Assembly: GCF_001038505.1 (NCBI RefSeq) | Contig: NZ_LDPY01000001.1 | Location: 682,001 to 746,000, forward strand | Source: Puniceibacterium sp. IMCC21224 | GTDB lineage: Bacteria; Pseudomonadota; Alphaproteobacteria; Rhodobacterales; Rhodobacteraceae | Direction of reading: 5' to 3' | DNA length: 64,000 nucleotides | Shown here: positions 45,810 through 56,190 of the stretch, piece after piece | Position numbering within the stretch: the first letter of the stretch is position 1 | Layout: each line of letters begins with the position of its first letter | Notes under the pieces: model-generated | Told to the model about the DNA's origin: nothing | The model's input: only the letters and a program-made list of their open reading frames with translations | Databases searched by the model: none | Made by a program: the position numbers and the translations under genes

Positions 45810-46679
45810 TCAGGTGCGTTGACGCAGGCCATCGCGCCATAGCGAATAGATCCCCGACGCCATGATCAGCGCGGCACCGGTCAGGGTCAGTATGTCGGGC
45901 CGTTCGCCAAAGACTGTGACGGCGATGATCAATGCTACGATAAGACGACTGTATCGGAACGGCGCCACCACCGATACCTCTCCGGCGCGCATCGCGGCTG
46001 TCAACGCGGTATATCCCACCACGCCGCATGTCGCGGTGCCACATAACAGGGTCGCCGCGCGCATATCGGGTAACGTCGGCGCGCCGGGTTCGAAGCAAAG
46101 GATGACGAGACCGGCAAACGTGACCACCGCGAACCCCAGCAGGCCAAGCTGCGCGCTGTGTACTTCGGGCGGTGCGGTGCGGGTTGCAAGGTCGCGGCCG
46201 GCAAAACCGATCATGCCCAGCAGAGCAAAGACGGCGTTCGGCTCAATCCCGGCTGGCGACGGCCGGATGATAAGCATGACCCCGGCGAATCCAACTGCCA
46301 TGGCGATCCAACGCCGAGGGCCGATCGTTTCGCCCAGGACAATCGCCGCGCCCAGCATCACCATCAGCGGTGCCGCCTGTAGAATTGCCGAGGTCGTGGA
46401 GAGTGGCGTGTAAGCGAGGCTAAGCGCGAAAAACAACCGGCCAAGGATTTCAAAGCCAGTGCGGATCAGCAGGCCCCGGCGCAGATAGGCTGGATGCCAG
46501 AGCGGCACCTGCCGGGAGCGCGCGACAGCAATGCAGATGGCGAGCGCGAGCAACCCGAAAATCACCGTGCCCATGCCGGCCGAAACCGATGATGTGGCGA
46601 GCTTGAAAAATGCGTCCTCAAGGCCAAAACCCAGCATGGCCAGCAGCATCCAGAGGCTGCCCCGAAAGTTGTCTGTCAT
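45810..46679 (-). CDS. DMT-superfamily transporter (EamA) inserted between rnc and era
   Basis: 289 residues with about ten membrane helices in two EamA repeats ([20 protein letters not shown] first; [20 protein letters not shown] second repeat). The [20 protein letters not shown] and [20 protein letters not shown] segments end the repeats. Its ATG overlaps the rnc stop by four bases, so it is translated with rnc. It is unrelated to the neighbouring RNA-processing genes. Substrate unknown. Confidence 0.86.
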   Translation of the reverse strand: MTDNFRGSLWMLLAMLGFGLEDAFFKLATSSVSAGMGTVIFGLLALAICIAVARSRQVPLWHPAYLRRGLLIRTGFEILGRLFFALSLAYTPLSTTSAILQAAPLMVMLGAAIVLGETIGPRRWIAMAVGFAGVMLIIRPSPAGIEPNAVFALLGMIGFAGRDLATRTAPPEVHSAQLGLLGFAVVTFAGLVILCFEPGAPTLPDMRAATLLCGTATCGVVGYTALTAAMRAGEVSVVAPFRYSRLIVALIIAVTVFGERPDILTLTGAALIMASGIYSLWRDGLRQRT

Positions 46680-47365
46680 GATGTCGGCGGCTCGACCCGA
46701 TCAAGCAGCGCCTTGGCTGCGGCCTGTTCGGCCTGACGTTTTGAGCCGGCGGTTGCTTCGGCGCCGGTGCCGTCGGCTAGTTCGGCCCGGATGGTAAAGA
46801 CCGGCTCGTGGTCAGGGCCGCTGCGGGCAGTCTCAAGGTAGCGGGGCGGCTGTTGGCCGCGCGCCTGAGCCCATTCCTGCAGCGAGGTTTTGGCGTCACG
46901 GGCGTCGTCGTCGACGGTGCTGATGCGGGCGCCCCAGAGCCGAAGGATCAGCGCCTTGGCAGTGTCGAATCCGGCATCGAGATAGACGGCGGCAATCAGC
47001 GCCTCCATGGCGTCGCCCAGCAATGCCATTTTGCGCCGCCCACCTGACAGCATCTCGGAGCGGCCAAGTTTGAGGGCGGCACCAAGGTCGATCTGGCGCG
47101 CGACATCAGCGCAGGTCTCTTTGCGAACAAGGGCGTTGAAGCGAGGGGCCAGCATCCCCTCAGAGGCGGCGCGATCCCCGTCCAGCAATGCCTCGGCCAT
47201 CACCAGCCCCAGCACGCGGTCGCCAAGAAATTCAAGCCGCTGATTGTCGTCGCGACTGGGCCCGGACATCGACGCATGGGTGACCGCGCTGCGGATCAGC
47301 GCGGGCCGCGTAAAACGGTGGCCGATGCGCTCTTCGAGCGCCTTGATTTCGGCCGAAAGTGTCAA
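46676..47365 (-). CDS. rnc: Ribonuclease III
   Basis: 229 residues. It cuts double-stranded RNA in rRNA precursors and mRNAs. The catalytic-domain signature [20 protein letters not shown] (shown in full, residues 41-60), the second acidic site [17 protein letters not shown], and a C-terminal dsRNA-binding domain ([20 protein letters not shown]) are present. The frame has an ATG at 47398, inside lepB, but a TTG at 47365 overlaps the lepB stop (TTGA), has AAGGG 6 bases upstream and gives [18 protein letters not shown], like homologues. I prefer the TTG. Confidence 0.93.
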   Translation of the reverse strand: MTLSAEIKALEERIGHRFTRPALIRSAVTHASMSGPSRDDNQRLEFLGDRVLGLVMAEALLDGDRAASEGMLAPRFNALVRKETCADVARQIDLGAALKLGRSEMLSGGRRKMALLGDAMEALIAAVYLDAGFDTAKALILRLWGARISTVDDDARDAKTSLQEWAQARGQQPPRYLETARSGPDHEPVFTIRAELADGTGAEATAGSKRQAEQAAAKALLDRVEPPTS

Positions 47366-48198
47366 CTGATACCCTTGAAGAACCGGTCCGCGCGCCATGT
47401 CCAGAAATACAGCATCGACCGGCCGGCCGAAGAGAACATGATGCGGTCGGCCCGGCCAACGATATTTTCGTAAGGCACAAACCCGACGCCACCGACAAGT
47501 GTCGGCACTCTGCTGTCCGAGGAATTGTCGCGGTTGTCACCCATAAAGAAATACTGCCCTTCGGGTACCGTAAAGACCGGCGTGTTGTCCGATCCTTGTG
47601 TGCCGATGTTCAGAATATCGTGGCTGACCCCATTAGGCAGCGTTTCGGTAAAGCGCGGCTTTTCACAGACGCCACCCTCTCCGACGGGGCCATTGGCACA
47701 GCGCGGGCGGTGGCCCTGCGGACCCTGCGGTTCGGAAATCTCTTCGAAAACGCCGGCCTGTTCGACCGTGGTCGGAGTGCCGTTGATGATCAGGACACCA
47801 TTCGTGACCTGAACGGTGTCGCCGGGCAATCCGATCAGACGCTTGATAAAATCACGACCCGTGACCGGATGGCGAAAGACCACCACATCGCCGCGTTCGG
47901 GATCGCCGCCCAGGATTCGGCTGTTGTCGCCATCTAGAAACCCACAGATATCGGCGGCGTCGATGTCGATGCCAATCCCGGGAAGATAAATCGACGGGCA
48001 AGATGCGTAGGAATAGCCATAGGCCATCTTGTTCACGAAAAGGAAATCGCCGATCAGCAGCGTGTCCTTCATCGAACCCGAGGGAATCCAGAACGGCTGA
48101 AAGAACAGCGTGCGGAACACTCCCGCGATCACCAGCGCATAGACCACCGTCTTGACTGTTTCGATAAAGCCGTTCGGCTTGGCGGCCTGAGATGCCAT
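47362..48198 (-). CDS. lepB: Signal peptidase I
   Basis: 278 residues. It removes signal peptides from exported proteins at the outer face of the inner membrane. One N-terminal membrane helix ([20 protein letters not shown]) is followed by the catalytic Ser S42 in [10 protein letters not shown] and Lys K119 in [28 protein letters not shown] is box E. A GTG at 48201 precedes the ATG at 48198; AGAGGA is 8 bases before the ATG. Confidence 0.95.
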   Translation of the reverse strand: MASQAAKPNGFIETVKTVVYALVIAGVFRTLFFQPFWIPSGSMKDTLLIGDFLFVNKMAYGYSYASCPSIYLPGIGIDIDAADICGFLDGDNSRILGGDPERGDVVVFRHPVTGRDFIKRLIGLPGDTVQVTNGVLIINGTPTTVEQAGVFEEISEPQGPQGHRPRCANGPVGEGGVCEKPRFTETLPNGVSHDILNIGTQGSDNTPVFTVPEGQYFFMGDNRDNSSDSRVPTLVGGVGFVPYENIVGRADRIMFSSAGRSMLYFWTWRADRFFKGIS

Positions 48199-48365
48199 CA
48201 CTATTGTCCTCTGATCGCGTTTGCGCGCTTCATGCGGCTGGCGGTGGCCGGAGTCAACCCGCGGCTCTGTCGCAACACCCGGCGGCGAGGCCAGCCAGAA
48301 ATCCCGTGCACCATCGCTTTGGATTGCTCATATGCGGCAGACACGCGACGTGTTGTTCGCCTGAG

Positions 48366-48788
48366 TCAATTGCTGCCATCTTCGGCGTCGCTCAGGGGGC
48401 GTGCTTCGATCACCACAAATGCCTGAGCCCAGGGATAGTCATCTGTCAGGGTTACATGAATGATCGCTTCGTGCCCGGGCGGTGTCATGTCGTTCAGTCT
48501 TGTTCTGGCCCAGCCAGTCACGGCCATCACCGGCTGTCCCGTTCGCAGGTTCTCGACGGCCATGTCGCGCCAGGAAATACCCATGCGCAAGCCAGTTCCC
48601 AATGCCTTTGAGCAGGCTTCCTTGGCGGCCCAACGCTTTGCATAGGTACCCGGTGTGTCGGCGCGGGACTCAGCTTTGCGTTGCTCGATTTCTGTGAAAA
48701 TGCGATTGCGAAAGCGGTCGCCGAACCGGTCCAACGTTGCGGCGATGCGGTCGATATTGGTCAGATCTGTGCCGATGCCAAGAATCAT
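48366..48788 (-). CDS. acpS: Holo-[acyl-carrier-protein] synthase
   Basis: 140 residues. It transfers 4'-phosphopantetheine from CoA to acyl carrier protein. [15 protein letters not shown] (metal-binding Asp at residue 8) and [16 protein letters not shown] (Glu at residue 57) are the two signature motifs. Part of the pdxJ-acpS-lepB-rnc-era block; a 167-base gap separates it from lepB. Confidence 0.95.
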   Translation of the reverse strand: MILGIGTDLTNIDRIAATLDRFGDRFRNRIFTEIEQRKAESRADTPGTYAKRWAAKEACSKALGTGLRMGISWRDMAVENLRTGQPVMAVTGWARTRLNDMTPPGHEAIIHVTLTDDYPWAQAFVVIEARPLSDAEDGSN

Positions 48789-48896
48789 CGGGCAGGTTCA
48801 ACGGCAAAAGCGAAATGGGAACCGATGCCTGAAAACGCGGTGGGTACAGCCATTCCTCCCTCGGCTTGCCTTTGCGCGCTGAATCTGCGACCCGCG

Positions 48897-48960
48897 CCAA
48901 AAGTTTTGACAAAACTTTTAAAAAAACGTTTGCCAAGATTTTTTTCGAAAATCTTTGTGG
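48897..48960. repeat. AT-rich double-hairpin element between pdxJ and acpS
   Basis: AAAAGTTTT-gac-AAAACTTTT (48899-48919) and AGATTTT-tttcg-AAAATCT (48936-48954) form two hairpins in an AT-rich patch of otherwise GC-rich DNA. The patch aligns with the element at 35337-35385 (both start CCAARAGTTTTGA). Being in a non-coding gap within an operon, it looks like a member of a small dispersed palindromic family. Confidence 0.55.
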
Positions 48961-48975
48961 CGGAACGCTTTGGGG

Positions 48976-49728
48976 TCATGCCCGTGCGGCGTCCATGAGG
49001 CGGCGCATTTCATGGATTGCGGAGGCGAGACCGCGAAAGATAGCCTCACCGATCAGGAAATGTCCGATATTAAGCTCCATGACCTCAGGGAATGCCGCGA
49101 CCGGTTTCACGGTCTCAAATGTCAGGCCATGGCCCGCGTGCACTTCGAGTCCCAGACTCTGCGCGAAGGTAGACATCTCGCGCAGCTTTTCCAGTTCGCG
49201 GTCTCTGGTTGAAAGGTCACCCTCAGCGTGGGCGTCACAATATGCGCCGGTGTGTAACTCGATCACCTGGGCGCCAATGCGGTGTGCGGCTTCGATCTGG
49301 CGCTGATCCGCTGCGATAAAGATCGACACCCGACAGCCAGCGTCGCGCAGTGGCGCGATGTAATGCGCCAGTCGGTTCTCGTCCCGTGCGACTTCCAACC
49401 CACCTTCTGTGGTGCGTTCTTCGCGTTTTTCCGGCACGAGGCAGACGGCGTGTGGTCGATGCCGCAACGCAATTTTCTGCATCTCGGCTGTGGCGGCCAT
49501 TTCAAAATTTAGCGGAACCGTCAGCACCTGCATCAGACCTTCGATGTCGGCATCCGAGATGTGGCGGCGATCTTCGCGCAGATGCGCGGTAATGCCATCG
49601 GCACCGGCCTCTTGCGCCAGCTTGGCGGCGCGCAGCGGATCGGGGGTGGCACCGCCGCGGGCATTGCGCACGGTGGCAACGTGGTCGATATTGACGCCAA
49701 GGCGCAGGGGGTCGGTTGGCTGAGTCAT
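48976..49728 (-). CDS. pdxJ: Pyridoxine 5'-phosphate synthase
   Basis: 250 residues. It condenses 1-deoxyxylulose 5-phosphate with 3-amino-2-oxopropyl phosphate to make vitamin B6. [19 protein letters not shown] (near residue 8), [23 protein letters not shown] and [14 protein letters not shown] are PdxJ motifs, and the C-terminal [20 protein letters not shown] closes the barrel. I use the ATG at 49728 ([12 protein letters not shown]). Confidence 0.95.
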   Translation of the reverse strand: MTQPTDPLRLGVNIDHVATVRNARGGATPDPLRAAKLAQEAGADGITAHLREDRRHISDADIEGLMQVLTVPLNFEMAATAEMQKIALRHRPHAVCLVPEKREERTTEGGLEVARDENRLAHYIAPLRDAGCRVSIFIAADQRQIEAAHRIGAQVIELHTGAYCDAHAEGDLSTRDRELEKLREMSTFAQSLGLEVHAGHGLTFETVKPVAAFPEVMELNIGHFLIGEAIFRGLASAIHEMRRLMDAARA

Positions 49729-49801
49729 GGCTGTGCTCCCGAAAGGGGTCGTGTCTTGTGGCCCGGTTCTGATGGTTGTGCGGGACCAACTATTCGGCAA
49801 C

Positions 49802-50455
49802 TTAATCCGCAGGCGGTCCGCCGTCAGCCTGTTTTTTCTTTTTCTTCAACGCGGCCAGTTTCGCCTTGAGCGTACCCTTGCGCCGTTTCTGATAAACGCG
49901 GATCACTGGCACGGACAGGTAATACGCGATCAGAGCCGCGACGAGGCCTGGAATGATACCGCCGATCAGGTAGGGAAAGAACACCTCGTGATAGAACACC
50001 CGCAGGGCGGTCCAGTCGGTATCGCCATGAGTGAACAGCGCGCAGAAATTGGCGCCAAGGTCGTGCCCGGCCTGGACGAATTTCCGCCCGAGTGAGACGT
50101 GCAAAGTCGGGTCGCGGTGCTGGCCCAGCAGCCAGTTCCCGGTCTGCATCGCGATCACCCCAATTGGAACATAGGTCAGCGGGTTGCCAAAGAATGTCCC
50201 CAGTAGCGACGCAAGGACATTGCCACGCATGATCCAGGCCAGCGTCGCGGCAACAATAAAGTGCAACCCGTAAAAGGGGGTGAAAGTCGTGAAGACCCCG
50301 GCAAATATGCCGCGCGCGATCTTTTCCGGCGGATCGGGCAGGCGGCGCAGGCGATGCTGGACATATTGCGCTGCGCGCGCCCAACCGCCACGCGGCCACA
50401 GCGCATGCAGCGCGACCTGCCAGATCGGCCGTCTGTCCCGGCGCTTGAACACCAC
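49802..50455 (-). CDS. DUF2062 membrane protein
   Basis: 217 residues. Two to three membrane helices ([60 protein letters not shown]) and the small GNPLTYVPI motif place it in the DUF2062 family. The tail is Lys-rich (ALKKKKKQ). The start is GTG (50455), with GGA-rich sequence upstream. It sits between rsh and pdxJ as in many relatives. Function unknown. Confidence 0.82.
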   Translation of the reverse strand: MVFKRRDRRPIWQVALHALWPRGGWARAAQYVQHRLRRLPDPPEKIARGIFAGVFTTFTPFYGLHFIVAATLAWIMRGNVLASLLGTFFGNPLTYVPIGVIAMQTGNWLLGQHRDPTLHVSLGRKFVQAGHDLGANFCALFTHGDTDWTALRVFYHEVFFPYLIGGIIPGLVAALIAYYLSVPVIRVYQKRRKGTLKAKLAALKKKKKQADGGPPAD

Positions 50456-50475
50456 CTGTTCCTGTCCTTCCCGCT

Positions 50476-52614
50476 CTATTCCGCCGCTGTCGGCACTGCC
50501 GCCAGTGTCGGATCGCGGCGGCGGATTACACTCGCCACATCCCGCTCCGCTTCAAGCGCGGACGTCAGCGAATGCAGATGTCCGGCATCGCGCATATCCA
50601 CATCAAGCACGACACGGTAAAAGTCCGGTTTGCGATCAGCGAATTGCATGTCTGAAATATTGGCCTTCTGCTCACCGATCAATGTGCAAATTCGTCCCAG
50701 CACACCAGCGTCGTTGCCCATCGTCAGTTCCAGAGTCACCGTATAGCCAGCGGGGTGCGACCCTTCGGCCCAGTTCAGGTCGAGCCAGCGGGTCGGCTGA
50801 TCTTCGAAATCGACAAGCGCGGCGCAGTCGATGGCATGGACGATGACGCCGCGCCCGCGCTGGGTGATGCCGACGATTCGTTCGCCCGGCAGAGGCTGAC
50901 AGCATAGAGCGCGGGTGAACCCCTGGCCGTGTGACAGGCCGACAACGGCGCGCTTGGGTTCAACTTCGTTGGTATCTCGCGGCGCAAGGTCGGGGTACAC
51001 CGCCTGAACAACTTCGCGGGTGGTAAGTTCGGCACTGCCCAGCCGGGCGAGCAATTCGTCGGCATCCTCTAGCCGCATGGTTCGAGCGGCCCGTTCCAAG
51101 GCTTTGTCACTGGCTTTCTTGCCAACATTCTCAAACGCAGAGCGCGCCAGCTCATGCCCCAGCTTGATATAGCGTTCGCGATTTGCTTCGCGCAGGGCGC
51201 GGCGGATTGCGGATTTTGCTTTGCCGGTCGTCGCGATGTCAAGCCAGGTCGCTTGCGGGGTTTGACCTTCGGCCACAATGATGTCGACAGACTGGCCGTT
51301 CTTGAGCCGGGTCCACAGCGGTACGCGCAGCCCGTCCACCTTTGCGCCCACACAGCCCGACCCGATTCGGGTGTGGATGGCATAGGCAAAATCCAGGGGC
51401 GTGCCGCCGCGCGGCAGCTTCACCACATCGCCTTTGGGGGTGAAACAGAACACCTGATCGGTATACATTTCCAGTTTGACGGCCTCAAGAAAGGCGTCGT
51501 GGTCTTCCTCGCCGTCGAACTGCTCGGTCAGCGAGGCGATCCATTTTGCGGGATCGACTGCAAACGGGTTCACCGAGCGGACACCGTCGCGGTACGACCA
51601 ATGCGCGGCTACACCGGTTTCGGCGACATCATGCATCTGCCGGGTGCGGATCTGCACTTCGACCCGCTTGCCGTCGCGGCCTGAAACCGTTGTGTGGATT
51701 GATCGGTAGCCGTTGGATTTGGGCTGTGACACGTAATCCTTGAACCGGCCCGGCACAGCGCGCCAGCGCTGATGGATCGCGCCAAGCGCCAGGTAGCAAT
51801 CCATTTCCGACCGGGTGATGACGCGAAAGCCGTAGATATCGGAGAGGCGGGAAAACCCCATCTCTTTTTCCTGCATTTTGCGCCAGATCGAATATGGTTT
51901 CTTGGCGCGGCCAAAAACTTCGGCCTCGATCCCTGCCTTGTCCAACTCGCCGCGCATGTCCGACGTGATCCGGTGGATCACATCGCCGGCTTCCTTTTGC
52001 AGCGTGATGAAGCGGCGGATGATGCTGGCGCGACCTTCGGGATTGAGGACGCGAAAGGCCAGATCCTCAAGCTCTTCGCGCATCCACTGCATGCCCATCC
52101 GGCCGGCAAGCGGGGCAAAGATGTCCATCGTCTCGCGCGCTTTTTGGATCTGCTTGTCCTGGCGCATCGCCTTGATCGTGCGCATGTTGTGCAGACGGTC
52201 GGCCAGCTTGACCAGAATCACCCGCAGGTCGCGGGACATGGCCATGAACAGCTTGCGGAAATTCTCGGCCTGCTTGGTCTCGGAACTGGACAGTTGCAGG
52301 TTTGTCAGCTTGGTCACGCCATCAACCAGAACGGCCACCTCGTCGCCAAACAGGCGCGACACTTCGGAGTAGGTGGATTTGGTGTCTTCGATGGTGTCGT
52401 GCAGCAGCGCGGTCACGATGGTGGCATCGTCCAGTTGCTGTTCTGTCAGAATCGCGGCGACCGCTACGGGATGGGTGAAATAAGGCTCACCCGAATGCCG
52501 CAGCTGGCCCTCGTGCATCTTGCAGCCATAATCATAGGCTGCATGGATCAGTTTGGCATTGGTTTTAGGATTGTAGTTGCGGACGAGAGCGACAAGATCT
52601 TCAGCAGAGATCAT
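50476..52614 (-). CDS. rsh: Bifunctional (p)ppGpp synthetase/hydrolase (RelA/SpoT homologue)
   Basis: 712 residues. It makes and degrades the stringent-response alarmone. The HD hydrolase domain is intact (H72-D73 and E76-D77 in LLHDTIEDTKS), and the synthetase domain (YGFRVITRSEMDCYLALGAI; QPKSNGYRSIHTTV) follows at about 245-355. Then a TGS domain (CFTPKGDVVKLPRGGTPLDF, about 395-455) and a C-terminal ACT domain (VTLELTMGNDAGVLGRICTL). The intact HD dyads mean it can hydrolyse. Downstream of rpoZ, as usual in this class, 34 bases apart. Confidence 0.95.
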   Translation of the reverse strand: MISAEDLVALVRNYNPKTNAKLIHAAYDYGCKMHEGQLRHSGEPYFTHPVAVAAILTEQQLDDATIVTALLHDTIEDTKSTYSEVSRLFGDEVAVLVDGVTKLTNLQLSSSETKQAENFRKLFMAMSRDLRVILVKLADRLHNMRTIKAMRQDKQIQKARETMDIFAPLAGRMGMQWMREELEDLAFRVLNPEGRASIIRRFITLQKEAGDVIHRITSDMRGELDKAGIEAEVFGRAKKPYSIWRKMQEKEMGFSRLSDIYGFRVITRSEMDCYLALGAIHQRWRAVPGRFKDYVSQPKSNGYRSIHTTVSGRDGKRVEVQIRTRQMHDVAETGVAAHWSYRDGVRSVNPFAVDPAKWIASLTEQFDGEEDHDAFLEAVKLEMYTDQVFCFTPKGDVVKLPRGGTPLDFAYAIHTRIGSGCVGAKVDGLRVPLWTRLKNGQSVDIIVAEGQTPQATWLDIATTGKAKSAIRRALREANRERYIKLGHELARSAFENVGKKASDKALERAARTMRLEDADELLARLGSAELTTREVVQAVYPDLAPRDTNEVEPKRAVVGLSHGQGFTRALCCQPLPGERIVGITQRGRGVIVHAIDCAALVDFEDQPTRWLDLNWAEGSHPAGYTVTLELTMGNDAGVLGRICTLIGEQKANISDMQFADRKPDFYRVVLDVDMRDAGHLHSLTSALEAERDVASVIRRRDPTLAAVPTAAE

Positions 52615-52648
52615 GGCGTGTCCTAGCCTAAGTCCGCCGGACAGGGTG

Positions 52649-53002
52649 TCAGCCCTGTCCCTGCGCCTCCATCAGAGCGCGGAGGAGCTTTTCCTCGGAC
52701 ATATCGTCCTCGGCGGGTTTGTCGGGCTCGGATCCCATCAAAAGCGCCATGGCGTCATCTTCGGGCTCGTCGACTTCGATCTGGGTCTGGTTCGATTCGA
52801 TCAGACGTTCGCGCAGTTCGTCGGCTGATTGGGTCTCGTCAGCGATTTCGCGCAAAGCCACGACGGGGTTTTTGTCATTGTCGCGGTCCACCGTGATGGC
52901 GGCACCAGCGGCCACTTCACGCGCACGATGCGCGGCGAGCATCACAAGCTCGAACCGGTTCGGAACCTTGTCAACGCAATCTTCTACCGTAACGCGGGCC
53001 AT
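52649..53002 (-). CDS. rpoZ: RNA polymerase omega subunit
   Basis: 117 residues. It aids RNA polymerase assembly and, in relatives, forms part of the ppGpp site. [20 protein letters not shown] and [14 protein letters not shown] are typical; [20 protein letters not shown] continues the fold. The C-terminal third is acidic and less conserved. rpoZ-rsh pairing matches the functional link to ppGpp. Confidence 0.95.
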   Translation of the reverse strand: MARVTVEDCVDKVPNRFELVMLAAHRAREVAAGAAITVDRDNDKNPVVALREIADETQSADELRERLIESNQTQIEVDEPEDDAMALLMGSEPDKPAEDDMSEEKLLRALMEAQGQG

Positions 53003-53076
53003 CTGCCACTCCTCGGGTCGTCGTCAGAAAGTCAACACGTATCGCGCGCACAAACCAAGTACAAGAGCGGAATCCC

Positions 53077-53637
53077 CTAGAGCGACACAACGTCGCCGCG
53101 CGCCGCAGCAGGAAGCGCGGCGCAGAGCTGGGCAACGGTGCGTCCCAGCGTCGGATGCATCCATTCTGCCGCAACATCGGCCAATGGCACAAGCACGAAT
53201 GCACGATCCTGGATCCGGGGGTGTGGCAAAATCAGGGTCTGCGGCGCGCGTAGCACCTGTTCATTCGGGTCAAGTGCGCGCCATGCCGCCTGTTCCGCCG
53301 TGTCGGGCAGCACAAGCCCGCCGATTCCCAGTAGATCGAGATCAAGCACCCGCTTGCCCCAACGTTCTTTCCGCTCGCGCCCAAAGGTTGCTTCTATTTT
53401 GTGCAATGACGCCAATACCTCTTTTGGTTGCAGGGTCGATTGCACAACCATAGCGGCATTAACATAGTCCGGCCCGGCCCCCGAAGGGAAGCAAGGCGTT
53501 GAATAAAAACGGCTAATTCGACGGACTTTGAATCCTTCCGTGGCGCAGGCATGAACGGCAGCGGCCAATGTTTCCGCAGGGTTACCTGCGTCTGAGCCAA
53601 GGTTGGACCCCAGCGCGATCAAGATATCTTGTTCCAT
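53077..53637 (-). CDS. folK: 2-amino-4-hydroxy-6-hydroxymethyldihydropteridine pyrophosphokinase
   Basis: 186 residues. It pyrophosphorylates the pterin precursor of folate. ILIALGSNLGSDAGNPAETL is the N-terminal motif, and GRERKERWGKRVLDLDLLGI with its Asp pair and LPHPRIQDRAFVLVPLADVA are HPPK signatures. Divergent from the NYN-domain gene. Confidence 0.94.
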   Translation of the reverse strand: MEQDILIALGSNLGSDAGNPAETLAAAVHACATEGFKVRRISRFYSTPCFPSGAGPDYVNAAMVVQSTLQPKEVLASLHKIEATFGRERKERWGKRVLDLDLLGIGGLVLPDTAEQAAWRALDPNEQVLRAPQTLILPHPRIQDRAFVLVPLADVAAEWMHPTLGRTVAQLCAALPAAARGDVVSL

Positions 53638-53780
53638 TTCGTATATGTGGGTATCCTCTGACGGATAAACTGCGGGTTGAACCCTCTGAATATAAGATTA
53701 TTTGTGCCAAGCTGGCATGACTGTCCCCGATATCACTCACGGACTAGGGTGGCAGACAGCGATTATCGAAAGGACATTTG

Positions 53781-54353
53781 ATGTTTTACAAGGACGAACG
53801 GCTCGCGCTGTTCATAGATGGTTCCAACCTGTATGCGGCCGCAAAGGCACTTGGGTTTGACATCGATTACAAGCTTCTCCGACAGGAGTTTGTGCGCCGC
53901 GGCAAGATGCTGCGCGCTTTCTACTACACGGCTTTGCTGGAGAACGACGAATATTCTCCGATTCGGCCATTGGTGGACTGGTTGCACTATAACGGCTTCA
54001 CGATGGTTACAAAGCCGGCCAAGGAATACACCGACAGTCAGGGCCGACGCAAGGTCAAGGGCAACATGGATATCGAACTTGCGGTCGATGCGATGGAACT
54101 GGCACCGCGTGTCGATCATATCGTGTTGTTCTCGGGTGACGGCGATTTCCGCCCTCTGGTCGAAAGCCTGCAGCGTCAGGGCGTTCGGGTGTCGGTCGTG
54201 TCGACGATTCGCAGCCAACCGCCAATGATAGCGGATGAACTGCGTCGCCAGGCCGATAACTTTATCGAACTGGACGAACTGCGGAACGTGATTGGCCGTC
54301 CCCCGCGTGAGGCTGTGCCTGAGCGCAGCTTTGAAGTGGCCAGCAGCAGCTGA
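53781..54353 (+). CDS. NYN-domain (LabA/DUF88) protein, putative RNase
   Basis: 190 residues. The NYN fold resembles PIN-domain nucleases. The conserved acidic residues are seen in LALFIDGSNLYAAAKAL (D at residue 13), KGNMDIELAVDAM and VLFSGDGDFRPLVESLQRQG. Family members are implicated in RNA processing and, for LabA, in circadian output. I use the ATG at 53781, directly after a TTG, with AAAGGA upstream. It is alone between folK and ispH. Confidence 0.85.
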   Translation: MFYKDERLALFIDGSNLYAAAKALGFDIDYKLLRQEFVRRGKMLRAFYYTALLENDEYSPIRPLVDWLHYNGFTMVTKPAKEYTDSQGRRKVKGNMDIELAVDAMELAPRVDHIVLFSGDGDFRPLVESLQRQGVRVSVVSTIRSQPPMIADELRRQADNFIELDELRNVIGRPPREAVPERSFEVASSS

Positions 54354-54593
54354 TTGTCACGCGCCGGACCGGTCTCGTGGGGATGCGGTCGGTTCGGCGC
54401 GATCATTTTGTAGCAATCATGTCCGTCATTCTGGCGGTAACAATTGCTCATCCGAATTGAGCCCGTTGAGGTTGTGTGATGCCGCAATAGCGCAACGCAA
54501 TATCACGTCGAGAGCTTTCGACCTTTGCACGTAATCTTGACACTGGACCTCTGCCTGCACCGATATTAGGTCAGATGGCAAAGGAGTGCCGCC

Positions 54594-55544
54594 ATGACCA
54601 AGCCACCGCTGACCCTTTACATGGCCGCGCCGCGTGGGTTTTGCGCCGGCGTGGACCGTGCGATCAAGATCGTTGAGTTGGCGTTGCAAAAATGGGGCGC
54701 GCCAGTCTATGTCCGCCACGAAATCGTGCACAACCGCTATGTGGTCGATGGTTTGCGCGACCGTGGTGCCGTGTTTGTCGAAGAGCTGGACGAATGTCCG
54801 CCGGACCGGCCGGTGATCTTTTCCGCCCACGGTGTTCCCAAGGCAGTCCCGGCCGAGGCGTCCCGTCGCGAGATGATCTATGTCGATGCAACGTGCCCGC
54901 TGGTCAGCAAGGTGCATATCGAAGCAGCGCGCCACGCTGAAAACGGTCTTCAGATGGTGATGATTGGCCATGCGGGCCACCCCGAAACCATTGGCACCAT
55001 GGGACAGTTGCCGCCTGGTGATGTGCTGCTGGTCGAGACGGTGGCTGATGTCGCTACCCTGACTGTACGCGATCCGCTGCAACTGGCGTTTGTCACCCAG
55101 ACCACGCTGTCTGTCGATGACACGGCGGATATCGTTGCTGCCCTTCAGGCGCGGTTCCCGGCGATCGTTGGCCCGCACAAGGAAGACATCTGTTACGCCA
55201 CTACCAACCGCCAGGAGGCGGTCAAGGCGATGGCGCCCGCATGTGACGCCATGTTGGTGGTTGGTGCGCCAAACTCTTCAAATTCGCAACGGTTGGTCGA
55301 GGTCGGACGCCGGGCCGGCTGTGCCTATGCGCAACTGGTGTTGCGGGCGGCGGATATTGACTGGCGGGCGCTCGATGGCATCCGGTCCATCGGCATCACC
55401 GCCGGCGCCAGCGCCCCCGAGGTGCTGATCAACGAGGTGGTCGATGCGTTTCGTGCCCGATACGCGGTGACAGTCGAACTGGTCGAGACGGCGCAGGAGA
55501 ATGTCGAATTCAAGGTGCCGCGCATCCTGCGAGTCCCTGCATGA
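54594..55544 (+). CDS. ispH: 4-hydroxy-3-methylbut-2-enyl diphosphate reductase
   Basis: 316 residues. Iron-sulfur enzyme of the last step of the MEP isoprenoid pathway, making IPP and DMAPP. Three cluster-binding cysteines are present: C17 ([10 protein letters not shown]), C101 ([11 protein letters not shown]) and C200 ([14 protein letters not shown]). The catalytic Glu region ([10 protein letters not shown]) and [10 protein letters not shown] also fit. An AAGGAG lies 7 bases before the ATG. Confidence 0.95.
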   Translation: MTKPPLTLYMAAPRGFCAGVDRAIKIVELALQKWGAPVYVRHEIVHNRYVVDGLRDRGAVFVEELDECPPDRPVIFSAHGVPKAVPAEASRREMIYVDATCPLVSKVHIEAARHAENGLQMVMIGHAGHPETIGTMGQLPPGDVLLVETVADVATLTVRDPLQLAFVTQTTLSVDDTADIVAALQARFPAIVGPHKEDICYATTNRQEAVKAMAPACDAMLVVGAPNSSNSQRLVEVGRRAGCAYAQLVLRAADIDWRALDGIRSIGITAGASAPEVLINEVVDAFRARYAVTVELVETAQENVEFKVPRILRVPA

Positions 55545-55596
55545 CCGGCCCCTGCGGGGCGATTCTGTCGTCATGCCAGAGTGTCGGGGCAGTGGA

Positions 55597-56190
55597 ATGA
55601 GCGTCGACCTCGCCACGATTGCAGTCTACGATGCGCGGGCCGACGAATACACGCGCATCATGACGCGCGATGGACCGGACGCGACCCTGAAAGCCTTTAT
55701 TGCGGCGTTGCCAAACTGCGCGCGGGTGCTTGACCTTGGATGCGGACCCGGTCGGGCGGCGGGGCACATGGCGGCGGCGGGTCTGCGCGTCGACGCCATG
55801 GATGCCTCTGCTGAGATGGTGACGCTGGCGGCGCAAGTCCCTGGAGTGACGGTATGGCAGGGCACCTTTGACGATCTGGTGGCCGAGGCGGTCTACGACG
55901 GGATCTGGGCCAACTTCAGCCTGTTGCATGCCTTGCGCGGCGACCTGCCCCGCTATCTGGCAGCGATCGCCAAGGCGCTAAAACCCGGCGGCAAGCTACA
56001 TGTCGGGATGAAACTGGGCACCGGTGAGGCGCGCGATAAGGTGGGGCGGCGCTATACCTATGTCACGGACGACGAGTTGACCGGTCTGTTGCGCGATGTC
56101 GGGCTGCGGGTACACCGCAGGCAATTCGGCGCGGGCAGGGGGCTTGACGGCGCTATGTCCGACTGGATATGCGTCACAGCCCATGACTGA
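55597..56190 (+). CDS. Class I SAM-dependent methyltransferase
   Basis: 197 residues. The SAM-binding motif [20 protein letters not shown] (about residues 44-63) and the following acidic MDASAEMV define a class I methyltransferase, and [20 protein letters not shown] plus [11 protein letters not shown] are later fold motifs. Substrate unknown. The frame is open upstream to 55501, but that part overlaps ispH; ATG 55597 is preferred (GTGGA before it). The stop overlaps the start region of rnhA by eight bases. Confidence 0.87.
   Translation: MSVDLATIAVYDARADEYTRIMTRDGPDATLKAFIAALPNCARVLDLGCGPGRAAGHMAAAGLRVDAMDASAEMVTLAAQVPGVTVWQGTFDDLVAEAVYDGIWANFSLLHALRGDLPRYLAAIAKALKPGGKLHVGMKLGTGEARDKVGRRYTYVTDDELTGLLRDVGLRVHRRQFGAGRGLDGAMSDWICVTAHD

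Noticed and set aside
45730..46098. N-terminal extension of Era
   Set aside because: It overlaps the antisense side of the DMT gene and lacks similarity; Era starts MTHRAGFVALIGEP at 45729.
54354..54593. Possible riboswitch or small gene before ispH
   Set aside because: No conserved aptamer pattern recognised; a TTGACA box is present at about 54537 but the distance to a good -10 box is too long.
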